A stretch of DNA of 9,690 nucleotides. Origin: Chlamydiota bacterium (lineage in GTDB: Bacteria > Chlamydiota > Chlamydiia > Chlamydiales > JAJFMB01). Shown here piece after piece: positions 1 to 6,430 of this stretch; within the stretch, counting starts at the first letter, position 1, and each line of letters starts with the position of its first letter. The notes below the pieces were generated by a model that was not told the origin of the DNA, did not search any database, and was given only the letters and a program-made list of their open reading frames with translations. Position numbers and translations under genes: made by a program. The DNA is taken from the NCBI GenBank assembly GCA_021772355.1, contig JAJFMB010000033.1:1-9690 (forward strand), given 5' to 3'.

Positions 1-1
1 T

Positions 2-814
2 CTTGTTTTGATGGGTGTCGCGGCATCCTCTGCGCTTGTCGGTTCTTTTTTGATTTTACGTAAAATGGCGATGCTGGCCAACTCTCTTTCCCACACCATC
101 CTCTTCGGTATCGTAATCGCATTTATCCTCTCAGGGGCACATGGCGTTCAAGAAATGAACATATCCATCCTACTGTTGTCAGCAGTTGCAATGGGATTGT
201 TAACAGCGTTTTGTACGCAGTATCTGACACAAACAGTACGCCTGCAAGCTGACGCAAGTGTTGGGATTGTGTTTTCCACCTTTTTTGCATTAGGCGTGAT
301 CTTAGTCTCTATCTGGACGCGTAATGCCCATATTGGAATTGAGGCTGTCATGGGGAATGTGGATGCGCTGACCTATCGTGACATCCCTTTTGTCTATCTT
401 ATTTTGGGCATCAATATTGTACTGACGATCCTCTTTTTTAAAGAATATAGCTTAACGACATTCGATCCCGCCCTTGCCGCTGTCTTGGGATTTTCCTCCC
501 TTTTTTACAATTATCTACTTATGACACAAGTCTCCGTCACTGCTATCGGCGCCTTCCGTGCTGTCGGAGTGCTTATGGTACTCGCGTTTATTACTGTCCC
601 GCCACTCATTGCTCGCATGCTGACAAATCGCCTAAAACCCATGCTATTTCTAGCGGTTCTTGTTGGCTGTTTCGCCTCATTAATAGGTGTCTCGCTTTCA
701 CGTCATTTTTTTACAGTCTATAATATGCCACTCTCAACAGCAGGTCTAGTTGTGTGTGTTTTAGGAGTTCTCTTTTTTCTCACAATTTTTTACAAGAAGA
801 TACGCTCATACTGA
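2..814 (+). CDS. ytgD: Metal ABC transporter permease, YtgD-like (5' end outside window)
   Basis: Membrane permease of an ABC-3 family importer (ZnuB/TroC/MntB type) that moves iron, manganese or zinc across the inner membrane. The frame is open to the left edge, so the N-terminus is missing; an ATG at 11 is visible but starts inside the first conserved helix. The visible 270 residues form about eight or nine hydrophobic segments. The family pattern near the start (GSFLILRKMAML, then LSHTILFG) and the late GAFRAVGVLMVLAFITVPP stretch are characteristic. In Chlamydia the homologous YtgABCD system imports iron, and the YtgR repressor is the C-terminal part of YtgC; by analogy ytgC should lie just upstream and the operon may be iron-responsive. 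The family is certain; the ytgD assignment over other metal permeases is inferred from the chlamydial look of the window. The gene ends at TGA 812-814, convergent with scpB. Confidence 0.85.
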   Translation, partial: LVLMGVAASSALVGSFLILRKMAMLANSLSHTILFGIVIAFILSGAHGVQEMNISILLLSAVAMGLLTAFCTQYLTQTVRLQADASVGIVFSTFFALGVILVSIWTRNAHIGIEAVMGNVDALTYRDIPFVYLILGINIVLTILFFKEYSLTTFDPALAAVLGFSSLFYNYLLMTQVSVTAIGAFRAVGVLMVLAFITVPPLIARMLTNRLKPMLFLAVLVGCFASLIGVSLSRHFFTVYNMPLSTAGLVVCVLGVLFFLTIFYKKIRSY

Positions 815-837
815 AAACATTTATCATCAAGTTTTCA
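812..837 (+). terminator. Weak inverted repeat at the 3' end of the metal permease gene
   Basis: The stop codon lies inside an inverted repeat: TGAAAAC at 812-818 and GTTTTCA at 831-837 can pair over 7 bp around a 12-base loop. It is A/T-rich and has no long T-run after it, so it is a poor intrinsic terminator. The remaining sequence to 957, between this gene and convergent scpB, shows no gene and no better hairpin. Confidence 0.25.
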
Positions 838-957
838 ATGCGCAGTTCGCGAGAATTAATTTTCTTTAGACTTGTAAAACTCTTTTCAGTTGTACCAAGT
901 TCCCAACAGATGTTAGGCCAAGAATTTCCTAAGGGATGAGAGGGTCGTAGCAGCGGA

Positions 958-1548
958 CTAGGTTTTTTCACTGATTGACTCCTTGTCCTGTAAATCTTTA
1001 GCATCTTTTAAGCCAAAATGCAGAAGAAACTTTTTTGTGACGCCGTAAAGAGTAGGGCGTCCGGGAACTTCCAGTTTTCCTTCAGCGGTCACTAGCTCCC
1101 GCTCCAAAAGGGTATGAATCATTGAGGAGCAGTCTACGCCTCGAATTGCTTCAACTTGCGCTCTTGTGATCGGATGGCGATAAGCTATAATTGCAAGGAC
1201 CTCCAAGGCGGCTTGGGAAAGCTTGTCCTTGTTTTTGCTGGGATGTAAGAGTGAGACATAAGAGTGGTATTGCGGATAAGTGCGTAGGATGTACCCTTGC
1301 GCGATTTCCTCAAGTTTATACGCGCGCTTTTGATCGCGCAATTCTTGCTGGTACTCATCAATCAATTCTTTAAGTTGCTTTGAATCTAATTCGAGGTATT
1401 CTGAAACGATTGTGCGTAATTTTCTGAAGGGTAGCGGCTCATCGGTAGAAAATAGAAGCGCCTCGATGATCTTCTTAACTTCTTGTCTCTGAATGGTATC
1501 AATCTCTGTGTTGACTTCAGCTTCTTCTGTATGATTTTCCTGTTTCAT
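958..1548 (-). CDS. scpB: Segregation and condensation protein B
   Basis: ScpB is the dimeric winged-helix (Kite) subunit of the Smc-ScpA-ScpB complex, which compacts and helps segregate the chromosome on the nucleoid. The 196-residue length is normal. After a charged ~25-residue N-terminal tail comes the first winged-helix region (EALLFSTDEPLPFRKL, about residues 30-105). The second follows, with the family signature LSQAALEVLAIIAYRHPITR and AIRGVDCSS, then the strongly conserved PGRPTLYGVTKKFLLHFGL. The ATG at 1548-1546 overlaps the TGA of scpA by four bases (ATGA), which indicates translational coupling and similar output of both partners. The C-terminus (residues after DLQ) is short and polar. 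It converges on the metal permease gene with no obvious strong terminator between them. Confidence 0.96.
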   Translation of the reverse strand: MKQENHTEEAEVNTEIDTIQRQEVKKIIEALLFSTDEPLPFRKLRTIVSEYLELDSKQLKELIDEYQQELRDQKRAYKLEEIAQGYILRTYPQYHSYVSLLHPSKNKDKLSQAALEVLAIIAYRHPITRAQVEAIRGVDCSSMIHTLLERELVTAEGKLEVPGRPTLYGVTKKFLLHFGLKDAKDLQDKESISEKT

Positions 1549-2258
1549 GTGCCCTGCACCAAAATTTGAGAGGTTTCCTGATCTCTTATGATACTAATAC
1601 GGTTTAACTTCATCAACTCAAGAACAGCTAAAAATGTGACGATCAGCTCCTCTCGACAAGATGTTTCCATGAGAGCCTCCACCAATACGATGGTATTGTT
1701 CCTGCTTAATTTTTCTGTCCATGTCTTAATTTTATCTGAAATGTGCCACTTTTCTTTATGCAGTTGACGCTTCTCTGGGATTTTTTCTAAGACATGCTTT
1801 AGTAGTTCGGCTAGGTCCTCCAAAGAGATGTGCTCCACCCCTAATTTTTTTTCCTTCTCTTCGTATGGCACGCTCCCACGACAATACTGTAAAGATTGCT
1901 GCTGCTCTTTTTCAGAAAAATCTTTAGCAACTTGCTTGAAACGGCAGTAATCGATCAGGTGGTGAATGACAGAAAAATAAGGATCCTCTTCGATTGTGTC
2001 GATAGAGTCCTCTTCTTGCTGAGGGAGAAGGAGTTTGCTCTTTAGCCATAGCAATGTTGCAGTGGTTCCTACAAATTCGGCACCAGAATCCAGATTCAAT
2101 AAAGTTAGCTCTTGCAGTCGTTGTAAGTACTGATCTGTGATCTCTTTAAGGGAGATTTCATAGATATCAATCTCTTTTTTCTGAATGAGATGTAAAAGAA
2201 AATCGATTGGTCCTTCGAAGCTCTCAAGAGTTAAAGTATTTTCATCTTTGTAACGCAT
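1545..2258 (-). CDS. scpA: Segregation and condensation protein A (kleisin)
   Basis: ScpA is the kleisin that bridges the Smc heads and binds the ScpB dimer. The 237-residue protein carries the diagnostic N-terminal sequence FEGPIDFLLHLIQKKEIDIY (about residues 14-33), then EITDQYLQRL and the GTTATLLWLKSKLLLP helix that contacts the Smc neck. A variable, Glu/Gln-rich middle (about 80-150) leads into the C-terminal winged helix, ending ELIVTFLAVLELMKLNRI, which binds the Smc cap. The start at ATG 2258-2256 places the signature at its usual distance from the N-terminus. No strong Shine-Dalgarno is visible, only a purine patch (GTAAGATG) just upstream. It is first gene of a two-gene unit with scpB and is divergent from tsp. 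Confidence 0.96.
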   Translation of the reverse strand: MRYKDENTLTLESFEGPIDFLLHLIQKKEIDIYEISLKEITDQYLQRLQELTLLNLDSGAEFVGTTATLLWLKSKLLLPQQEEDSIDTIEEDPYFSVIHHLIDYCRFKQVAKDFSEKEQQQSLQYCRGSVPYEEKEKKLGVEHISLEDLAELLKHVLEKIPEKRQLHKEKWHISDKIKTWTEKLSRNNTIVLVEALMETSCREELIVTFLAVLELMKLNRISIIRDQETSQILVQGT

Positions 2259-2289
2259 GAATGCATCTTACAACAACGCAAAACTTTTG

Positions 2290-2302
2290 TCGATATTATC
2301 GA
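2290..2302. promoter_or_regulatory. Perfect 13-bp palindrome in the scpA upstream region
   Basis: TCGATA-T-TATCGA is a perfect inverted repeat with one central base, 32 bases before the scpA start. On the minus strand it overlaps an A/T-rich stretch (GATAATAT) that could be a -10 element, with TTGATT about 16 bases further upstream. It could be an operator for scpAB or for the divergent tsp, or chance in A/T-rich DNA. No regulator is suggested by the sequence. Confidence 0.3.
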
Positions 2303-2353
2303 TAAATCACAAATAATCAAGTTCTTATAAAGACAAGTAAATATTTTAGAAAA

Positions 2354-2383
2354 TTGTTGTAATAATTTGAATAGAGGTATACT
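2354..2383 (+). promoter_or_regulatory. Probable sigma-70-type promoter of tsp
   Basis: TTGTTG (2354-2359) and TATACT (2378-2383) are separated by 18 bases. The -10 matches the consensus at five of six positions; the -35 only at TTG. Transcription would start near 2390, giving a ~50-base leader before the tsp start. Confidence 0.5.
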
Positions 2384-2396
2384 TAAAGAATGGAGG

Positions 2397-2419
2397 GGGG
2401 CAAAAGTTCTCTTTGTCCC
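2397..2419 (+). promoter_or_regulatory. Hairpin in the tsp leader
   Basis: GGGGCAAA (2397-2404) can pair with TTTGTCCC (2412-2419) over 8 bp including one G-U pair, around a 7-base loop. It lies in the predicted tsp 5' leader, preceded by a GGAGGGGGG run whose G-rich end it would occupy, and ends 12 bases before the real Shine-Dalgarno. It might affect message stability or translation. It is not followed by a T-run, so it is not an attenuator of the usual type. Confidence 0.35.
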
Positions 2420-2431
2420 ATACAAAAAATC

Positions 2432-2437
2432 GAGGAA
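2432..2437 (+). promoter_or_regulatory. Ribosome binding site that fixes the tsp start
   Basis: GAGGAA five bases before ATG 2443 is a good Shine-Dalgarno. It supports the ATG over an in-frame TTG at 2413, which would put ten polar residues in front of the signal sequence. Confidence 0.75.
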
Positions 2438-2442
2438 TTTTC

Positions 2443-4500
2443 ATGAAACTACGCTGGATAATTGCGATAGTTGCGGCTGTCTTTGTCACTTTTGCCTTTA
2501 AGCTAACGTCGTCGACACCTGACCATCAATTCGAAAGAGAAAACATCCAACAGGTAATGCAGCAGATCTTCGATCAGCACATCGAAGAGAGGGGAATTTC
2601 GACTAAAATTGTTCAAAGCTCCATCAATAACTACTTGGAGCAGTTTGATCCTGACAAGATATATTTACTGGAAAGCGAAGTGGAGCCTTATCGTCAGTTG
2701 AGTGAAAGCCGGCTACAGCAAATTCTTTCTCAGTATAAAAACAGCGATTTTACCGTTTACACAGAACTTAACACATTGATTCAAAAAGCGATCGTCCGTG
2801 CACGTGAGATAAGAGAAAAACTCGAAAAAGACAAAGCGCATCTTTTCAAAAAAGGAAAACATACAGCTTCGTCCAATAATGAAGCTTACGCTAAGACCGT
2901 CAAAGAGTTGGAAGGACGAATTAAAGACAATATGGTCACCTATATCGTTCAGCAGAAACGGCGCTTCGGAGAAAATATGATCATGAAGCACCCTCATAAA
3001 ACAATTGAGCGCTACAATGATCATTTGCTAGTGACAGAAGAACAGTATCTCTACCAGGATGATCTAGGTAACCCCTTGCCACTAAGTGAAAAAGAGAATC
3101 TCTTTGTCCTGCACGTGCTAAAAGCCTTGGCTCGAGGCTTGGATACCCAAACAGAAGTGATGTCCCCAAGAGAAGCCTACGAAATGAGGATACGGCTCGA
3201 AAAAGGGTTTCCGGGTATTGGCGTGATCCTACAACAGCTTCCTCAAGGAATCTATATCACCCGACTCGTCGAGGGGGGTCCCGCCATTAAAAGCGGTAAA
3301 ATCAGAATCAATGATCGAATTATTGAAGTGAATAACAAACCCGTGGCCAAAAGCTCTATGGAAGAAGTTGTAGAATTGTTGCAGGGAAATAATGGCTCTA
3401 AGGTGAAATTGCTTCTCGAGCGTAAAGTCAAAGAGGGGTATCGCTACGTCAATCGGACGATCCCTATCACGCTAACACGTGAGATGATTCCTATTGCAGA
3501 AGATCGAGTGGAGACGAGTTATGAAACCGTTGGGAATGGAATTATTGGGAAAATCACATTAAATTCGTTTTACCGTGGAACGAATGGTATATCAAGCGTC
3601 GAAGATGTACGTCAAGCAATAGAAACTCTTGATAAACAAGGAAATATGCGTGGTTTAGTCCTCGACTTACGTGAGAACTACGGTGGTTTTTTAACAGAAG
3701 CAGTTAAGGTTGCCGGCCTGTTCATCACCAATGGCGTCATTGTGACTGCGAGATATGCTGATGGTCAAGAAAAAGTGTACCGCGATATCGATAGCCAAGT
3801 AGCCTACGATGGACCATTGATTGTGTTGACTTCCAAAGCAACGGCGTCTGCCGCAGAAATTGTGGCACAAGCCTTACAGGATTACGGTGTCGCGTTAGTT
3901 GTTGGCGATGAACAAACCTATGGAAAGGGCACAATTCAAAGTCAAACCGTTACAGGTGACCAAGGCACATCATACTTCAAAGTCACTGTCGGTAAATACT
4001 ACGCTCCTTCCGGAAATACGCCCGATCACAAAGGAGTCCTAGCAGATATCGTCGTTCCAAGCCAATTTACTCATCTAAATCTGCGCGATGAACACCTTGA
4101 ATTTGCCAATACAAACGATATTATCGCCCCGGCTTTAGATGACAAATTGAAAGGCGTTCCAAGTGCACACCAAGATTGGTACTTAAAATATTACGTTCCC
4201 ACTCTGCAAGCGAGACAAAAAGAGTGGAACCAAATGCTGCCCACCCTACGCAACAACAGTTCCTATCGCATCGCGCATAACAAAAACTATCAACACTTTC
4301 TCAAACAATCAGGATCGATTGATCAGGATAATACCGAAACAACCGACCAAAGCGATGAAGAAGATGAATCAATGGCCGCACTTCGTAAAAATTTCGGTGT
4401 TGAAGATCTCCAAATGATCGAGGCCGTCAATATCGTTAAAGATATGATTATCCTTCACCAGCACCCCAACTCGCGCAATACCGCTCAAGTCCGTAAGTAG
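2443..4500 (+). CDS. tsp: Tail-specific protease (C-terminal processing peptidase, family S41) with PDZ domain
   Basis: Periplasmic serine protease of the Tsp/Prc family that recognises substrate C-termini and trims or degrades envelope proteins; the chlamydial relative is CT441. The 685-residue product begins with a signal sequence or membrane anchor (KLRWIIAIVAAVFVTFAF, residues 2-19). A helical Tsp N-terminal domain runs to about 245. The PDZ domain (about 250-327) holds FPGIGVIL and GGPAIKSGKI-RINDRIIEVN. The S41 core (about 345-530) has GKITLNSF, LVLDLRENYGG and TASAAEI, in which Ser469 is the expected nucleophile, with Lys495 in YGKGT and Gln499 completing the dyad environment. Ser-Lys spacing is 26 residues, one more than in E. 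coli Tsp by alignment from memory. The C-terminal Tsp extension (about 545-640) follows, then an acidic linker (SDEEDES). All catalytic residues are present, so it should be active. It is monocistronic by appearance and divergent from scpA. Confidence 0.95.
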   Translation: MKLRWIIAIVAAVFVTFAFKLTSSTPDHQFERENIQQVMQQIFDQHIEERGISTKIVQSSINNYLEQFDPDKIYLLESEVEPYRQLSESRLQQILSQYKNSDFTVYTELNTLIQKAIVRAREIREKLEKDKAHLFKKGKHTASSNNEAYAKTVKELEGRIKDNMVTYIVQQKRRFGENMIMKHPHKTIERYNDHLLVTEEQYLYQDDLGNPLPLSEKENLFVLHVLKALARGLDTQTEVMSPREAYEMRIRLEKGFPGIGVILQQLPQGIYITRLVEGGPAIKSGKIRINDRIIEVNNKPVAKSSMEEVVELLQGNNGSKVKLLLERKVKEGYRYVNRTIPITLTREMIPIAEDRVETSYETVGNGIIGKITLNSFYRGTNGISSVEDVRQAIETLDKQGNMRGLVLDLRENYGGFLTEAVKVAGLFITNGVIVTARYADGQEKVYRDIDSQVAYDGPLIVLTSKATASAAEIVAQALQDYGVALVVGDEQTYGKGTIQSQTVTGDQGTSYFKVTVGKYYAPSGNTPDHKGVLADIVVPSQFTHLNLRDEHLEFANTNDIIAPALDDKLKGVPSAHQDWYLKYYVPTLQARQKEWNQMLPTLRNNSSYRIAHNKNYQHFLKQSGSIDQDNTETTDQSDEEDESMAALRKNFGVEDLQMIEAVNIVKDMIILHQHPNSRNTAQVRK

Positions 4501-4528
4501 TGTTTCTTGGCCCTACAGTGATTTCTCG

Positions 4529-4558
4529 TTGCGAAAAAAGAGCGCAATCGTCTATCTT
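4529..4558 (+). promoter_or_regulatory. Possible promoter of tRNA-Phe
   Basis: TTGCGA (4529-4534) and TATCTT (4553-4558) are spaced by 18 bases and end 16 bases before the tRNA, a suitable distance for a short leader. The -35 hexamer also forms half of a small inverted repeat (TTGCG and CGCAA at 4543-4547). Match to consensus is moderate. Confidence 0.35.
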
Positions 4559-4574
4559 GGCTACTTCATTTAAT

Positions 4575-4647
<73 letters not shown>

Positions 4648-4648
4648 C

Positions 4649-4753
4649 ATTTCCCTTTTTAAAACATCGCATTTTGAAAGATCTCTCCTCGGCCGTGCTA
4701 CACGCACTGTCCTCGTCGAGATCTTCCAAACTGCTCGTTTTAAAATGGGAAAT
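4649..4753. repeat. ~105-bp imperfect fold-back (palindromic) element abutting tRNA-Phe
   Basis: The sequence is roughly symmetric about 4701. Outer arms 4649-4665 and 4737-4753 pair at 16 of 17 positions (ATTTCCC-T-TTTTAAAAC against its complement). Inner arms GAAAGATCTC (4676-4685) and GAGATCTTCC (4718-4727) pair at 9 of 10. The tip is GTGC-TACAC-GCAC (4695-4707). It starts two bases after the tRNA discriminator base. Its centre and right half (CTACACGCACT at 4698-4708 and following bases) resemble the two downstream repeats. It could be a MITE-like relic or a structured RNA processed with the tRNA transcript. It lacks a terminator T-run. Short reading frames across it are not credible genes. 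Confidence 0.6.
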
Positions 4754-4778
4754 TGTCGTCCCAAGATTGTGAGGATTG

Positions 4779-4859
4779 GCGTGAATCACCGACTACACGT
4801 ACTGTTCTTGCTGAGATTTTTTTAATTGCTTGCTTTTCCCAGTTCCCAGAAGAAAAAAG
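4779..4859. repeat. Diverged repeat, copy 1
   Basis: Shares three blocks with the copy at 4924-5017. These are 21 identical bases at 4779-4799 (GCGTGAATCACCGACTACAC plus G), 25 identical bases at 4816-4840 (A, seven T, AATTGCTTGC, then TTTTCCC), and CCCAGAAGAAAAAAG at 4845-4859. The first two blocks are offset by exactly 145 bases between copies, so this is a duplicated unit. No protein-coding signature is visible. Confidence 0.7.
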
Positions 4860-4923
4860 GGAATTGCCTGCATCGGTCGCCTTGAACTTCCCACGCTTGG
4901 AACATTTTCTCCAGAGAAGATCA

Positions 4924-5017
4924 GCGTGAATCACCGACTACACGCACTATCCTCGTTGAAATTTTTTTAATTGCTTGCTTTTCCCCACCAAAATTCCCAG
5001 CCCCCAGAAGAAAAAAG
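4924..5017. repeat. Diverged repeat, copy 2
   Basis: Second copy of the unit at 4779-4859, with a 13-base insertion before the CCCAGAAGAAAAAAG block (5003-5017). Its CTACACGCACT (4938-4948) and the following TCCTCGT also match the centre of the fold-back element at 4698-4717, linking all three. GCGTG (4924-4928) and CACGC (4941-4945) could pair at its tip. The rest of the 4648-5140 gap holds no gene. Confidence 0.7.
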
Positions 5018-5079
5018 AGCTGCTTCTATCGTCCTACTTTAAGTTTTATCTGTTTAGTTTTTATTAAGATATAAAATTA

Positions 5080-5108
5080 GAAACAGTAATTATAATTTAG
5101 TTTATAAT
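5080..5108 (+). promoter_or_regulatory. Probable promoter of the 5141 gene
   Basis: A perfect TATAAT at 5103-5108 is preceded at 17 bases by GAAACA (5080-5085), a weak -35. A second perfect TATAAT lies at 5091-5096. The whole stretch from about 5040 is strongly A/T-rich, so exact choice between the two is uncertain. Confidence 0.45.
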
Positions 5109-5131
5109 ATATTTGTGGGTGTTGTTAAACT

Positions 5132-5140
5132 GGGGGTGAT
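5132..5140 (+). promoter_or_regulatory. Ribosome binding site of the 5141 gene
   Basis: GGGGGTGAT lies directly before the ATG and matches the anti-Shine-Dalgarno complement GGAGGTGAT at eight of nine positions. The G-run is only four bases from the start codon, shorter than usual, but it supports this start. Confidence 0.6.
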
Positions 5141-6430
5141 ATGGGGGATTACAACGCAGGCCTCCCAATCGAGAGAGGGGGGTATTCGACTGATAATATA
5201 TTTCGTCGTTTGCAAAAACCACAAGGATTGGAAATTGCTCAGGAGCTAATCAAACAAGATATTCATCAACTGGACGATGCAAGATTTAAACTTCGCGACA
5301 AAGACATAAAGCCAATAGAAGAGGACCACGTCACCGAAGCAGTTAGTGGGAGTTTTCCATCCTCTCCTGAGAGCGCCCGCCAAGAAATTAGTGAAGACAC
5401 TGTTCCAGTGGATTTTCCTTTTGAGGAAGATGGATATATTGATGCCGAAGCGTTTATGAAATATTTTAAAACGCTCCAACCTAAAGACTATGTGGAAGCT
5501 GATAATGTGTACAATAGTCAAGGAAGTTCCTTAGAACAAACACCTGTAAAAGATCGTGATATGGGAAGGGATGTTGATGATGCCATTGATAGGTGGCAAA
5601 GTGCCACAGGCCGTAGCACGGAAGCTCAAGGGATAATGAAGATCAGCAAAGAAGAGATGAAGGATGCTAGAAGAGTAGCTGAAAGACGGATCAAGTTCCA
5701 ACGCAGTGCAAGAAATGAAATGATCGAGGGCATTGGAAAAGAGCGAGTAAAACACTTAGATGATTTGGCCAGAAATGGAAGCTTTGATGAAATCGAAAAA
5801 TGGGAAGATAGAACAGAACTTGAGAATGCCTACCTTATTCAATTGTTGATGAAAAACAGTATTCCCTTTAGTTATTCGGTTACACACAACAATGAATCCC
5901 TTCAGTTGTATGAATTACATAAATTAGCTGAAAATTACCCTCAATTAGCTCAATATATTGGGTATGACGGAGAATCTTTATCCTTTCAAACCATCGAGAA
6001 ACTATTCGGTTCGCAGATCACTATGATCAATGTGACTCAAGGGGATTGGACAAATAATTCTCATGGGCATCATGAAGGCAACAAGCCGTCGATTCAGTCG
6101 AATCCCGGTGATTTGGTCATCAACGTCACTCTCAATGATAGTGAACGGCTTGTTCTGAAGGGGATGGATTTTGATGAAGGTTTTATTCATGCTATCTATG
6201 ACATGGTGACCTATGAAGAGCATGATCGCGTTCAAGCTAGCGAACACGATCCTGCCGTCAAATTGGAAGAGGCGCCAAAAACGCGCAACTTAGCTGTGAT
6301 TACACCTGAGAATAGGGGGAAATTCTTTGAGCACGTGTCAAAAGTACGCTTTTCTATTCCGCTTTTCGGTGCCCCAGAGGATATCTATCTACCACGAGTG
6401 AAGAGGGTCATGACACCACCTAAAGGTTAG
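5141..6430 (+). CDS. Unknown protein, cysteine-free, possibly an effector
   Basis: I do not recognise a family for this 429-residue protein. It has no signal peptide and no membrane segment, so it should be cytoplasmic or exported by a leaderless route. The first 160 residues are polar, acidic and probably largely disordered (many D/E, PSSPES, SEDTVP). Residues about 165-245 look strongly helical and highly charged (KEEMKDARRVAERRIKFQRS), possibly coiled coil. The C-terminal 180 residues look globular, with mixed strand and helix and a His cluster SHGHHEG (His308, 310, 311). No cysteine is present anywhere. The ATG at 5141 has a close Shine-Dalgarno and two perfect -10 boxes upstream. Its TAG overlaps the TAA of the convergent MYND-SET gene by sharing 6427-6430. 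In a chlamydia-like genome an N-terminally disordered, leaderless unknown beside a eukaryote-like gene suggests a type III effector; that is inference only. Confidence 0.8.
   Translation: MGDYNAGLPIERGGYSTDNIFRRLQKPQGLEIAQELIKQDIHQLDDARFKLRDKDIKPIEEDHVTEAVSGSFPSSPESARQEISEDTVPVDFPFEEDGYIDAEAFMKYFKTLQPKDYVEADNVYNSQGSSLEQTPVKDRDMGRDVDDAIDRWQSATGRSTEAQGIMKISKEEMKDARRVAERRIKFQRSARNEMIEGIGKERVKHLDDLARNGSFDEIEKWEDRTELENAYLIQLLMKNSIPFSYSVTHNNESLQLYELHKLAENYPQLAQYIGYDGESLSFQTIEKLFGSQITMINVTQGDWTNNSHGHHEGNKPSIQSNPGDLVINVTLNDSERLVLKGMDFDEGFIHAIYDMVTYEEHDRVQASEHDPAVKLEEAPKTRNLAVITPENRGKFFEHVSKVRFSIPLFGAPEDIYLPRVKRVMTPPKG

Noticed and set aside
928..966. Terminator after the metal permease (CCTA at 928-931, TAGG at 959-962, then a T-run)
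   Set aside because: Only four bases would pair across a ~27-base loop, and the T-run lies inside the scpB coding end. Too weak to call.
754..1004. Short frames on both strands around the permease-scpB junction
   Set aside because: They are shadows of the permease tail or cross the intergenic gap without start signals or recognisable protein sequence.
2231..2425. 64-codon minus-strand frame upstream of scpA
   Set aside because: It covers the divergent promoter region and overlaps the scpA start in another frame, with no conserved features.
2413..2442. TTG at 2413 as an upstream start of tsp
   Set aside because: It is in frame but would add ten polar residues before the signal sequence, and the GAGGAA site sits correctly for ATG 2443.
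4779..5017. CRISPR-like array
   Set aside because: Only two related units with internal gaps and unequal blocks; there are no uniform repeats with unique spacers of constant length and no cas genes.
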